Positions 44,541 to 54,770 of a DNA stretch of 64,000 nucleotides are shown here, in pieces. Made by a program: the position numbers and the translations under genes. Position 1 is the stretch's first letter. Each line of letters starts with the position of its first letter. The DNA is from Epinephelus fuscoguttatus. Lineage: Eukaryota > Chordata > Actinopteri > Perciformes > Serranidae. The stretch lies in assembly GCF_011397635.1 (NCBI RefSeq), contig NC_064755.1:39104059-39168058 (forward strand), written 5' to 3'. The notes below the pieces were generated by a model that was given only the letters and a program-made list of their open reading frames with translations, searched no databases and was not told the DNA's origin.

Positions 44541-45403
44541 CAATGTATCACCGCTGAAATATTTTGCTGAGTATAACTTGTCTAAAACTATGATTCTGTG
44601 CCTGAGACATGGTACTCTGACACTGGAGGACACAGAGAAAGTGAATGAATCTTTGAATATTAGAAAATTAATTTATCCGAACGAATCTTAACTAAAACAA
44701 ACATGTTTCAAAATGCATTAATTCCTTTGAAGCTGAAGCTGATGATGTCGTTATGTTTTCTGGGTTCATTTCTAAAGCATAACAAAAACTGCAAAGACTT
44801 TTCTGTTTGTCTGGTGTTGGTGCTCATCTGTTTTTAATCACTTAGTTTCCTGTTTAGAAACACGTCTGTTATTTATTTGTAACTGTCTGACCTCATGTAA
44901 CTTAGTTTGTCTCTATGTGTGAAGCACTTTGTTAGTGCAGTTGTTATAACTGAGTGGTGTGAATAAATGTATTTTAGTTCCTTTTCCCCACACAGATAAC
45001 AACGTTAGTTATCAAAGTTGAAAGTGACCCAGTGACCAGAACTGAATGGGCAGAACTGAAGTAAAATCACGGGTCAGGATTCACAAAGGAACCGCAGATA
45101 GTTGCTCTGTATTGAGAAGGTTTAGACGTCTTGGTGGTCGAGGGGTTAAGACCATGAACCCAGCCATGAACAGATGCTGCATGTCATCTTCCATCTTTAT
45201 CTCCTCTCATTTCCTGTCATCTCTCGCCTGTTGATCATCAGTAAAAGGCAGAAAAGAATATTTAGATAAAGAAAGTACACTCTGTTCCTGACAGTCACTC
45301 CAGTTATTGTCCAGATTCTAATGTGTCGACGTGTTTCTGAGAGTTTTGTCCTTCATCACAAAGCATGAATGAATCCAGCCCATTACGACAGACTGTTCCC
45401 CCA
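44541..45403. other. Intergenic DNA, nothing recognised
   Basis: No repeat family or gene identified. Confidence 0.45.

Positions 45404-45434
<31 letters not shown>
45404..45434. repeat. (CTGT)n microsatellite
   Basis: About seven CTGT units; a shorter (ACAG)n run lies at 45489-45507 in the opposite sense, so the two could pair as a hairpin. Confidence 0.9.
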
Positions 45435-45436
<2 letters not shown>

Positions 45437-45635
45437 ATGTGTCTGTCTGTGTGGAAATAGAGAACAGTTCCTCCTGCAGACAGTGTATGCAGACAGACAG
45501 ACAGACAACAGGTGAAAATAGCTTCTGCAGAATCTCACTAACATAAGGAATGTAGTGTACCTGTCTGTGTTCCTGCTCATTTACATAACTTACCAAATAA
45601 CTTATATGATGTTATTTACTTAAATATGTTTTAAC

Positions 45636-45962
45636 TTGGCAGCATGCATGGTGGTGCAGTGGTTAGCATTGTCACCTCACAGCAAGAGGGTTCCTGGTTC
45701 GAACCCAGGGTGGAGTTTGCATGCTCTCCCCATGTCAGCATGGGTTTACTCCAGGTGCTCCAGCTTCCTCCAACAGTCCAAAGACATGCAGGTTAATTGG
45801 TGACTCTAAACTGTCCATAGGTGTGAATGTGAATGGTTGTCTGTCTCTGTGTGTCAGCCCAGGGTGTAACCTGCCTCTCGCCCAATGTCAGCTGAGATAG
45901 GCTCCACCACCCCGCAACCCCCAACAGGATAAGCGAATACGGAAAATTAATGAATGAAGGAA
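45636..45962 (+). mobile_element. tRNA-derived SINE (AFC-like)
   Basis: Head GCATGGTGGTGCAGTGGTTA, B box GGTTCGAACCC, body TCCAAAGACATGCAGGTTAA and GTCAGCTGAGATAGGCTCCA, and a (TGAA)n tail. TTTTAAC flanks it on both sides (45629-45635, 45963-45969). There is an internal deletion relative to 42886-43265 (missing the GACCTGTCC segment). Confidence 0.88.
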
Positions 45963-46130
45963 TTTTAACATTGTTGCACGGAAACAACAGGAGCGTCAGC
46001 TGCTGTGCTACGACCCGCTCTGTTTTCTTACATTTTGCTTTCTGTATCATATTAGGTGTCATTTGATGGTTTAGCTATTTAGTTTGAACTATTGCTAACA
46101 AAGCTAGTATTTGTTGAAAGCCACACTTAA

Positions 46131-46230
46131 AGGTCCACTATGCAGGATTTAGTGACATCTGGTGGTGAGGTTTCAGATTGCAACCAACTGAAACTTCTCG
46201 TCTGGAGAACTACCAACATGTTCTGATCCC
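46131..46230 (+). mobile_element. Fragment of a TTAA-type fish MITE
   Basis: TTAAAGGTCCACTATGCAGG followed by ATTTAGTGACATCTGGTGG matches, from memory, the left end of a common non-autonomous fish element. The right terminus is not found. Confidence 0.45.
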
Positions 46231-46567
46231 AACTTGATAAACACCGCTGCTTTGTCAGTGGACCTAAACATCAAAATATGATGTGATCGACGTTCACAGA
46301 CAGCGTCTCAACTGACATTTGTTACCTGCATTGTCTCTTTTCAAACTACATTTTCATTTTCACAGAAAACTGAGAGTTTCTGCTCATTACATGTATTACA
46401 GTCTTTTTTAAAATAAATTTACAATGTACGCAAAACACTTTGCTTTTACATTTATTTCCTTAAATTTAGGCAACAATGCATGTGGTTAGATTAGAAATTA
46501 AAATGGATTAGAAAGATTAGATTAGATTAAAGAAACAATGTCACAGTCTGACATAACGTACGTATGT

Positions 46568-46826
46568 TAAATGGTAAATGTACTTGTATGGTGCCTTTCT
46601 AGTCTTCTTGACCACTCAAAGTGCTTTTACACTACGTCACATTCACCCATTCACACACTGGTGGCCAAGGCTACCATGCAGGGTGCCACCTGCTACTCAG
46701 TGACCATTCACACGCTCTCACACAGCCATCGGGGGCAGTTTGACGTTCGGTATCTTGTGGACTGGAGGAGTCAGGATCTTCTGATTGGTGGATGACCCAC
46801 TCTACCTCTAAGCCACATCCACCCCT
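46568..46826 (-). mobile_element. tRNA-derived SINE, uninterrupted reference copy
   Basis: On the minus strand the head is tRNA-like (GTGGCTTAGAGGTAGAGTGG, A box), followed by GAGCGTGTGAATGGTCACTG and the CTTTGAGTGGTCAAGAAGAC region, ending in CATTTACCATTT. Same family as the split copy at 9053-10200. The B box is eroded. Confidence 0.7.
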
Positions 46827-47440
46827 ACTGTTTCTCACTATATGTAATGTCACGGGACACACGTCACTACTGTGGCATCCTACACATCACTAGCTCACAA
46901 ACAGCAGAGACAAATAGCAGGCTCCTGTGTGAAAGTCCAGAGTTTGTTTGACCCGTCCACCTCCCCTCCCACCCTTTTTTTCCACACTTTCTCACTCTTT
47001 ACACTACGGTAGTTGCTGGCAGCAACAGATATAGCTGCCGCATACTACATATCATACAAAGCGGCGGTATTTGATGAGTCTGTGGTGTGTATCATACCAC
47101 CATGAAATGTGCACCTCAAAGCAGCGGTATTTGATGAGCTGGGAGTGAGAACGTGCTGGAACAGTGGTTGATGCAAAAATGCAAAAAACCCTACCTATAG
47201 TGAGTGTTTGGTTTGTCTGTTCTGGGCTACTGTAGAAAAACATGGTGGACTCTGTGGAGGAGGCAAGGCCCCAGAAACAGGACCAGGCTTTTAAGCCAAT
47301 TTGATATACCATAGAATTTAAAGTAATGGCCCAGGCTATTATTTCCTTAAATCACTAAAACCAACAGGCCTATATTTGCAACAGAATTTGACCCATTTGG
47401 TCTGACAGTATTTGGAAAGTTGAGACGAGCCTCACAATTG
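46827..47440. other. Intergenic DNA with a tandem pair
   Basis: AAAGCGGCGGTATTTGATGAG (47059) is repeated as AAAGCAGCGGTATTTGATGAG (47117), a short direct duplication of about 58 bp. No gene. Confidence 0.45.
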
Positions 47441-47665
47441 GATCATTTTATCCCCATTCAAGTTGGCAGAGCGCTAAACAGGATGTTAGTCACACAGCCG
47501 GCGGAAGTCTGTAGTGCACAGCTCTATGGGCCCAGCAACGTGGAGGCAGACTGGAAGACCTGGGTTATTTTATACCTGCCAGGTTATACCTTTTTGGTTT
47601 CATGTGCCACTGAGCAACTGTCATAGAAATGAATGGGCTCTGCCTCCAACGCTGTATCCAGTTCT
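47441..47665 (+). repeat. Dispersed repeat, copy 2 (pair with 764-962)
   Basis: Shares ATCATTTTATCCCCATT, GAAGTCTGTAGTGC, GCCACTGAGCAACT and GAAATGAATGGGCTCTGCCTC-type segments with 764-962 in the same order. Confidence 0.6.
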
Positions 47666-48502
47666 CTTTATTTTATTCTGTTGTTTGTTTGGTTGGGGTT
47701 TTTGCATAGCAGAGTTCAGGTACTGAAATGAAAAGTTTTGAGCAGTTTTAGTCTTGAACAGTGAAACCTGACCCACAGTTACGAAACATAGAATAGAACA
47801 AATGTTGCATTGTTTGTAATTTTGTTTTTGCACAACAATGTTTGGATATAGAAATAAAAAGGGTTTTTTTTTTAACCTTCATTACAAATGTGTGCCTATT
47901 AAAAATAAACCCATTGTCACCATATGAGGACATCTTTTTTTAAAAACAAAACAAAAAAAACTGTTCAAAGACAATGCTTAGTTTTTGTTTGTTTGTTTTG
48001 TTTTTTAAATACTACTTTTTAGGATCATATTTTTCCCAAATAGCTTGGAGAAATTAAAAATGCATACCACACTAAAGCTCAGGAGGAGGTTAAGTAGTAT
48101 TTCTCTGGCTCTCTCTTGCTTTCTTTTCTACTGTTTGTTGTGAGTTTTGGGACTCCCTTTAAACTAAGATGATAAATCTCGAGGGTTTTTTTCTATATAT
48201 AATAATAAATTTGACTTCTATGTTCCACAACTGGTTTATTTATTTGAAGCTATTTATTTGTGAAGTTGACACTCCGGGGCTGCAACTCTTTAGTAACGGT
48301 GGAGCAGGAGAAAAGGCCGTGCCACCTGTCCTCCTCCCTCTCCTCCTCCTCTCCTCCTCCACAGAGTGCAACACTCCGGCAGCTCCAGCACCGAGCAGCC
48401 GCACATGGAGCCTGATCCCCGGCAGGCTGAGGGCGGACGGCCCGGGTGTGGATCCATGAAGGAGAACCAGAACAGGAACACAACAAACTGCTCCGAGTTA
48501 CA

Positions 48503-48504
<2 letters not shown>
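47666..48504. other. Upstream flank of phf21a
   Basis: A/T-rich with T runs to about 48280, then GC-rich (48290-48480, including a CTC-rich stretch). No gene is assigned; frames across here on either strand are composition-driven. Confidence 0.45.

Positions 48505-48559
<55 letters not shown>
48505..48559. repeat. (GT)n microsatellite at phf21a promoter
   Basis: Twenty-seven GT units directly upstream of the CpG-rich promoter and exon 1. Confidence 0.95.
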
Positions 48560-48560
<1 letters not shown>

Positions 48561-48589
48561 CGACTTTCTCTCCATAGAGTTTCACTGAG

Positions 48590-48870
48590 TTTACATCCGG
48601 GTTTTTTCCCTAGGCAATGGGAGTCGCAGCACCGCCGTTCCTTAGGCAAAGTGAAATAAATTCGCCGCACCGACACAAAAAGTAGTCCGCTTTCCGAACA
48701 CATTTTCCCGGCACGTCGCGCCGCTGATCGGCTCGATTTAACGAACTTTAACAGCAACACGTACAAACATCGACCGCTTTGTCGCGGATAAACGAGCATT
48801 AGTTGGACGTGTAAGTAGTTTTTGTCCCCCTTCCTCCAGCTCCGCGGCGCAGGGATCCGTGCCGTGCTGA
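48590..48870 (+). promoter_or_regulatory. CpG-rich promoter of phf21a
   Basis: CpG density rises sharply (e.g. TTCGCCGCACCGACAC, CACGTCGCGCCGCTGATCGG) in an otherwise AT-rich region, with no TATA box. It surrounds the proposed first exon and donor at 48810. CpG richness continues in patches to about 49600, where GTTAGCGTTAGCC-type repeats occur (49490-49545). Confidence 0.55.
48660..48810 (+). other. phf21a: phf21a exon 1 (5' UTR), approximate start
   Basis: The 3' boundary is well marked: TTGGACGT/GTAAGT, intron from 48811. The 5' limit is a guess because the start site cannot be read. A TAA at 48789-48791 is in frame with the downstream reading frame once exons 1-4 are joined, so translation cannot start above it. 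Exon identity is inferred from position, CpG context and donor; cDNA would settle it. Confidence 0.4.
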
Positions 48871-50149
48871 GGCTGAGCTGAATGAGATTGAAGAAGAGTT
48901 CTTCTTGTTTTGTAGCTTCAGTTTCTCTGTTTTTTACACAAATTTACTAAAACTAAATATAAAATACGGCAACAAAATAAAGCTCCGCGGGAAGGAGCGA
49001 GCCGGACTGTTTATATGCTGTTATTCCATCGTGGATCGGCTTCTTATAGATATATATTTAATTAATCTAGAGGAGGACTGCTGCTGAGTAAGTGCACATT
49101 GGGCTTTTTAATTTCATAACTTTAATTTTCTCTGTTGTCAAACTTCACCTGTGTGCTGCCGTTTGTCTTCATCGGGGTGTCGGTGTGTGTCAGCGGGCAG
49201 GTGTGTGAGCTGGCCGGTGTCTGTATTCAGCGGGGCTCCTCTGTGTTTCTGTGTATTTAGCTGGTGTGTTTCTTATTCTAGGAGTTGATATTCTGGAGGA
49301 CAAGGGGCCGATATAACTTAGACCCACCAACGACGCCTGCTGCTCGGTGTCATAAATTTTGAAAGATGGCGTCCCTTTTGGGGGACTGTTCCTGTGCGAA
49401 TTATCTTTATTTCCTCTCTGTTTTTCTGCCACATCGCCGCCAACCAGACGTTAATATTTATCTTTGATGTAAGTTATCAGCGTGGCTGGTTAGCGTTAGC
49501 CCGAGCAGCTAACAGGATGGTTAGCATTAGCCGCTACAGCTAACGTTATCCACTTGTTCTCTGTAACATTACAACACGGAGCAATGTCGGATCTGTGAGG
49601 GTCGCTTTGGATGATTTTTACCAACACTGAAACACACTCAGGACCCCGTTAACCGTGCTGCTTTACCGAAGGCAGCCCCCGGTGAATTTATAAGGCACAG
49701 ATCGAACACCCAGACGGCCATAGTGGGTTAATAAGAAGGTTATAAAACATTTATTTCGCCGCCGAAACAAAAAGAAAAAAACACTTTTCAGTATTTCAAC
49801 TCCCGCAGCAGAAGCACTTAACGGCTCTCATCTTGAAACCCTCCATTTTATAGCTTCATTTCTTCCCTTTTCGGGGCCCTCTGCAACCCTCTGCATGTGA
49901 TGCTGATGGAAGTTTATCCAGACAACTTCATGTCCCACCCAGGGAGCAATTACTCCAATTAACCGGCAGCGTTTACATACAGCCGGGACACTGATGTACA
50001 GAAACACACCGAGGGGCTTCAGAAGGCTGGTTTTAAGACTGGAGTTTGGTTTAAAGACTCAACAAATCAACTGAGCGAAACATCAGTGACACATGGAGTT
50101 AGTCATAGAGGTCATGATATAACCTGCATCTCTCACTGTGCACACAGTA
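48811..50149 (+). other. phf21a intron 1, proximal part
   Basis: CpG-rich patches and a second possible donor (CTGA/GTAAGT at 49086) could mark an alternative first exon. The stretch 49840-50030 is of moderate GC and high complexity and could be conserved regulatory DNA. No coding frame is recognised. Confidence 0.35.
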
Positions 50150-53100
50150 CTGCAGTTTTATTGGATTTCTCTTAGTCAGAAAGTACCTTTATATACAAGT
50201 CATGTGCTGAGGTGTCATTTTGAGGTACTTGTACTTCACTCTCCATTTTCTGCTGCTTCATACTTTTACATGTTGTACTTTTTACTTCACATTTACTGTT
50301 ACTTTTCAGCAGTGGTGGAATGTACATTTACTCTGTAGGCTACTTAAGTATGATTTTGAGGTACTTGTACATAACTTAAGTATTCATATTTAGTACTGCT
50401 TTCTTATACCTTTACCCTACTACAATTAATTTGGAAATACTTGTTTTCTCTTAGTCAGAAAGGACTTTTACCCAAAGCCTGTGCTAAAGTATAATTTTGA
50501 GGTACTTATATATAACTCAAGTATTTCCATTTAGTACTACTTTTTATTGATACCTAATCTAAATTTAATTGAGAAATACTTTCTCTTAGTCAGAAAGTAC
50601 TTATGTCCAAAGCCTGTACTTAGGCATCATTTTGAGGTACTTGTACATAACTTGAATATTTTTATTTTATGCTACTTTCTGATACCTCTACCCCACTATA
50701 TTCAATTGAGGAAATACTTTCAAGTACTTAAACACAAGTCCTGTACTGAAGTATCATTTTGAAGTACTTGTACTTTACCCTTTTCATTTTCTGCTGCTTC
50801 ATACATGAACATGATGAACATATTGTACTTTATACTAGTTGTACTTTTCAGCAGTGGTGGAATGTACATTTACTCTGTAGGCTACTTAAGCATGATTTTG
50901 AGGTACTTGTACATAACTTGAGTGTTTATATTTAATGCTTTTTTTCCTGTGCTCTACTACATTTTATTGGGAAATAATTTATTTCTTTGAGTCAGTATTT
51001 TATCCCCAATCCTGTGCTTAAGCATCATTTTGAGGTACTTGTACATAACTTGAATATTTGTATTTGATACTATTTTCTAACACCTCTACCCTACTACATT
51101 TAATTGGGCAATACTCTTTTTCTCTCAGTCAGAAAGAAGTTTTGCTCAAATCCTGTATTTTGTTATCATTTTGAGGTACTTGTACTTCACGTTTTCCATT
51201 TTCTGCTCCTTCATACTTCTGTTCCACTACACCTCAGTGTACAAGTTTTGTACTTAAGTATCATTTTAAAGTATTTGTACTTCACTCTTTCCTTTTTCTG
51301 CTGGTACATACTTTGACATGTTATACTTTTTACCACACATTTATTGTTCCTTTTCAGCAGTGGTGGAATGTACATTTACTCTGTAGGGTACTTCAGTATT
51401 ATTTTGAGGTACTTGTACATAACTTGAATATCTTTATTTAATACTACTCTGTACTGATACCTCTACCCTTCTATGTTTAATTTGGAAATACTTCCACGTA
51501 CTTTTACACAAGTTCTGTACTGAAGTATTATTTTGAGGTACTTGAACTTTACTATTTCCATTTTCAGCAGTGGTGGAATGTATTCTTACTCTGTAGGCTA
51601 CTCAAGTATCATTTTGAGGTACTATTTTCATTTAATACTACTTTTCATTGATTCTTCAACTAAATTTAATCGGAAAATACTTTCTTTATCTTAGTCAGAA
51701 AGTATTTTTATACAAGTCCTGTACTGAGGTATCATTTTGAGGTACTCATATGTGACTTGAGTATCTCTATTGAATACTACTCTGTACTGATACTTCTGCC
51801 CTACTATATTTAATTGGGAAATACTTTCAAGTACTTTTACCCAAATCCTGTACTTAGGTATCACTGTGAGGTACTTGTACATAATTGGAGTATTTTACTA
51901 CTTTCTGATACATCTACCCTACTATATTTAGTCAGGAAATACTTTTAAGTCCTTTACACAAGTCCTGTACTGAAGTATGCTTTTGAGGTACTTGTACTTT
52001 TCCCTTTCCATTTTCTGCTGCTTCATACTTCTACTCCACTACACCTCATTGAACATGTTGTACTTTATACTTGACATTTATTGGTACTTTTCAGCAGTGG
52101 TGGAATGTACATTTACTCTGTAGGCTACATAAGTTTGATTTTGAGGTACTTGTACGTAACTTCAGTATTTCTCTTAAATAGTATCTTCTAATACCTCTAC
52201 CCTAATACATTTAATTGGGAAATACTTTATTTCTCTTAGTCAGAAAGTACTTTTACCCAAAGTCTGTGCTAAAGTATCATTTTGAAATACTTACATGTAA
52301 CTCGAGTATTTCTATTGAATACTACTCTGTACTGATACCTCTACTCTTCTTAATTTAATTGAGAAATACTTTCTTTCACTTAGTTAGAAAGTACTTTTAC
52401 CCAAAGCCCATGCTTTAGCATAATTTTGAGGTTCTTGTACATGACTCAAATATTTTATTTGATACTATTTTCTGATACTGCCCCCTACTATATTTAATTG
52501 GGAAATACATCCAAATACTTTTACACAAGTTCTGTACTGAAGTACACTTTTGAGTTACTTATCTTGACTCTTTCCACTACTCCACTACGCCTCAGTGAAC
52601 ATGTTGTACTTTATACTACACAGTTATTGGTACTTTTCAGCAGTGGTGGAATGTACATTTACTCTGTAGACTACTTAAGTATGATTTTGAGGTACTTGTA
52701 CTTAATTTGAGTATCTCTATTTAATACTACTGTGTACTGGTACCTCTACCCTACTATATTTAATTGGGAAATACTTTCAAGTGCTTTCACAGAAGTTCTG
52801 TACTGAAGTATTATTTTGAGGTACTTGAACTTTATTTTTTTCCATTTTCAGCAGTGGTGGAATGTATCTTCTATTTCCTCTACTCGACTACATTTAATTG
52901 GGAAGCACGTTCTTTCTCTTAGTCAGAAACTGCTTTTACCCAAATCCTGAACTTAGTATCATTTTGATGTACTTATGTGACTTGAGTATTTCCATTATAT
53001 GCTTGTTTCTTCTGATACTTCTACTTTGCTACATTTCACAGTGAAAGGCTGTACTTTACTGAACTACATGTATTTAACAGCTGGAATTACTAGGTTTTTT

Positions 53101-53455
53101 TTTAGATAGTAATTTTACTAGATGTAAGCCCTGTAATTATTTTGAGGCATTCATACTGTTTACTCTACATTTCTTGTTACTTTTCAGGAGTGATGGATTG
53201 TAACTAAGTACATTCTCTAAAGTACTGTACTAAAGTACAGTTTTGAGGTATTTGTGCTGTGTTTCAGTTTTTTCCTGCTACTTTATACTTCTATGCCACT
53301 GCACCAATATTGGACTTTAGTGCAGTACTTTTGTGTATTTATTTATCTCTCTCTTTCACTGTTTGTTCTTGTGACATCCCTGAGTGGTTTATACAGTAAC
53401 AGTGCTGATTTAATCTCACTTCTGCTGTTTCTTTTCTACATTCCACCACTGATTT
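50150..53455 (+). repeat. 3.3-kb higher-order tandem array from a hAT MITE end
   Basis: About 25 diverged subunits of 95-145 bp, each starting near TCATTTTGAGGTACTTGTAC. Type A subunits continue ATAACTTGAGTATTT, CCTCTACCCTACTA, TTAATTGGGAAATACTTTC and CTTAGTCAGAAAGTAC. Type B subunits continue CATTTTCTGCTGCTTCATAC and end CAGCAGTGGTGGAATGTACA. B ends occur near 50310, 50850, 51355, 51570, 52095, 52640 and 52850, giving a higher-order period of roughly 500-550 bp (several A plus one B). The array closes with the inverted terminus ATTCCACCACTG at 53442-53453. The B end is the terminal repeat of the hAT MITE family at 2006-2369. Confidence 0.85.
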
Positions 53456-53559
53456 AGTTATCTGAATGTATTTGTTTGTAAAGTTAACCTACTGAGACAG
53501 TTACTCGAGTAGAAACTGTGGAGTTTTTATAGATTTTTAAATTTAAAATCTTAATCTGA

Positions 53560-54110
53560 AAACAGTGATGGAAGACTTACTCAGACAATTTACTCAGGTA
53601 AAAGTAACAATACCACAGTGAGGAAATACTGTGTTACAAGTTAAAGTCATGTATTCAAACTCTTACCTACAGTAAGTAAACATACAAAAATATTAGAATC
53701 AATTTATAATGTATAAGGTACCAAAAGTAAAAGTACTCATGCAGCATAATATAAATATGATATTATTGTATTCTAATTAGTGATGCATCAATGTGTTTAT
53801 CACGTAAATGTTTTACCTGGTAAAGGTGGAGCTCATTTTAATAACTTTATAAACTGCTGGGTAGTCTATCTATCTATGAAAATACATTATTATTTATCAT
53901 GTAATAATATTTTGTATAGATAATCTGAATCTGTAATGTTACTGAAGCGGTCAGATAAATGAAGTGCAGTAAAAAGTATCATCCTTAGGTACTTTTACAG
54001 TATTTTAATTTGCTGCTCCCTCATACTTCTGCTTCACTACGTCTCAGTGATCATATTTACTTTTTACTCCACATTTATTGTTACTTTTCAGATTTTACAT
54101 AAAATAAACA
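53560..54110 (-). mobile_element. hAT MITE (CAGTGRTGGAA family), separate copy
   Basis: Starts CAGTGATGGAAGACTTACTC and carries the family's CCAAAAGTAAAAGTACTCATG and AAGTGCAGTAAAAAGTATC phrases. The right terminus is degraded. Confidence 0.6.
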
Positions 54111-54219
54111 TATAAAAACTTAAAAAATATATTTAATTTTCTTTCTCTTAAATAATCAGTTGTTTCCAGCCTTTTTTGTTCAGTGAGCTCTTAAATTATA
54201 CTTTTACCACTGTGACTAT

Positions 54220-54770
54220 AAGTACATTTGCTTATGCTACTTTTGTACTCTTAGTGCTGATGCTTTAACTACACACAGCTTAGAATACTTGAGTACTTTG
54301 ACTGCTAATACTTTAACTACATGAGCTGATAATATGTCCGTACTTAAACAGCTGATGCTTTAACTACATAAGTATGAGAATACTTATGTACTTGTACTGC
54401 TAATACTTTTACTACATGAAGCTGATAAACTTCTGTACTGATGCTGCAGATTGAGTACTTTCACTGCGGATTTTTTAACTATATAAGGATGAGAATACTT
54501 CTGTACTTTTACTACTGATAGTTTAAATACATGATGCTGATAGTATTTGTGTACGCTTACTACTTTACATTAAATAGAGAAAGCTGAGAATACTTGTATG
54601 CTTTGACTGCTGATACTATATAATTACACAAAGCTTTAAGTACTTGTGTACTTGTACAGCTTGCACTATAAATAACAAGTTTAAATAGTAAGATCTACTC
54701 ATGAAAGCATAAAAAAGTAAAAGTACTCACTGTGAAGCATTACTTTGGTAGTGTAAATTCTGAGTACTTC
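54220..54770 (+). repeat. Degenerate ~60-bp tandem repeat (ACTGCTAATACTTTAACTACAT)
   Basis: Units consist of TACTTTAACTACATGA, AGCTGA(T/G)AATACTT and TGTACTTTTACTGCTGA in order, repeated about eight times with heavy drift. It derives from another internal part of the same hAT MITE family. Confidence 0.65.

Noticed and set aside
48290-48799. Minus-strand open frame of 169 codons over the phf21a promoter
   Set aside because: It reads through the GT microsatellite (Thr-His run) and GC-rich promoter DNA; no similarity to a known protein and it overlaps the proposed exon 1.
50150-53455. A repeat-protein gene suggested by recurring HFEVLVLH-like peptides
   Set aside because: Frames are short, shift between units and follow the DNA repeat TCATTTTGAGGTACTTGTAC; it is non-coding satellite.
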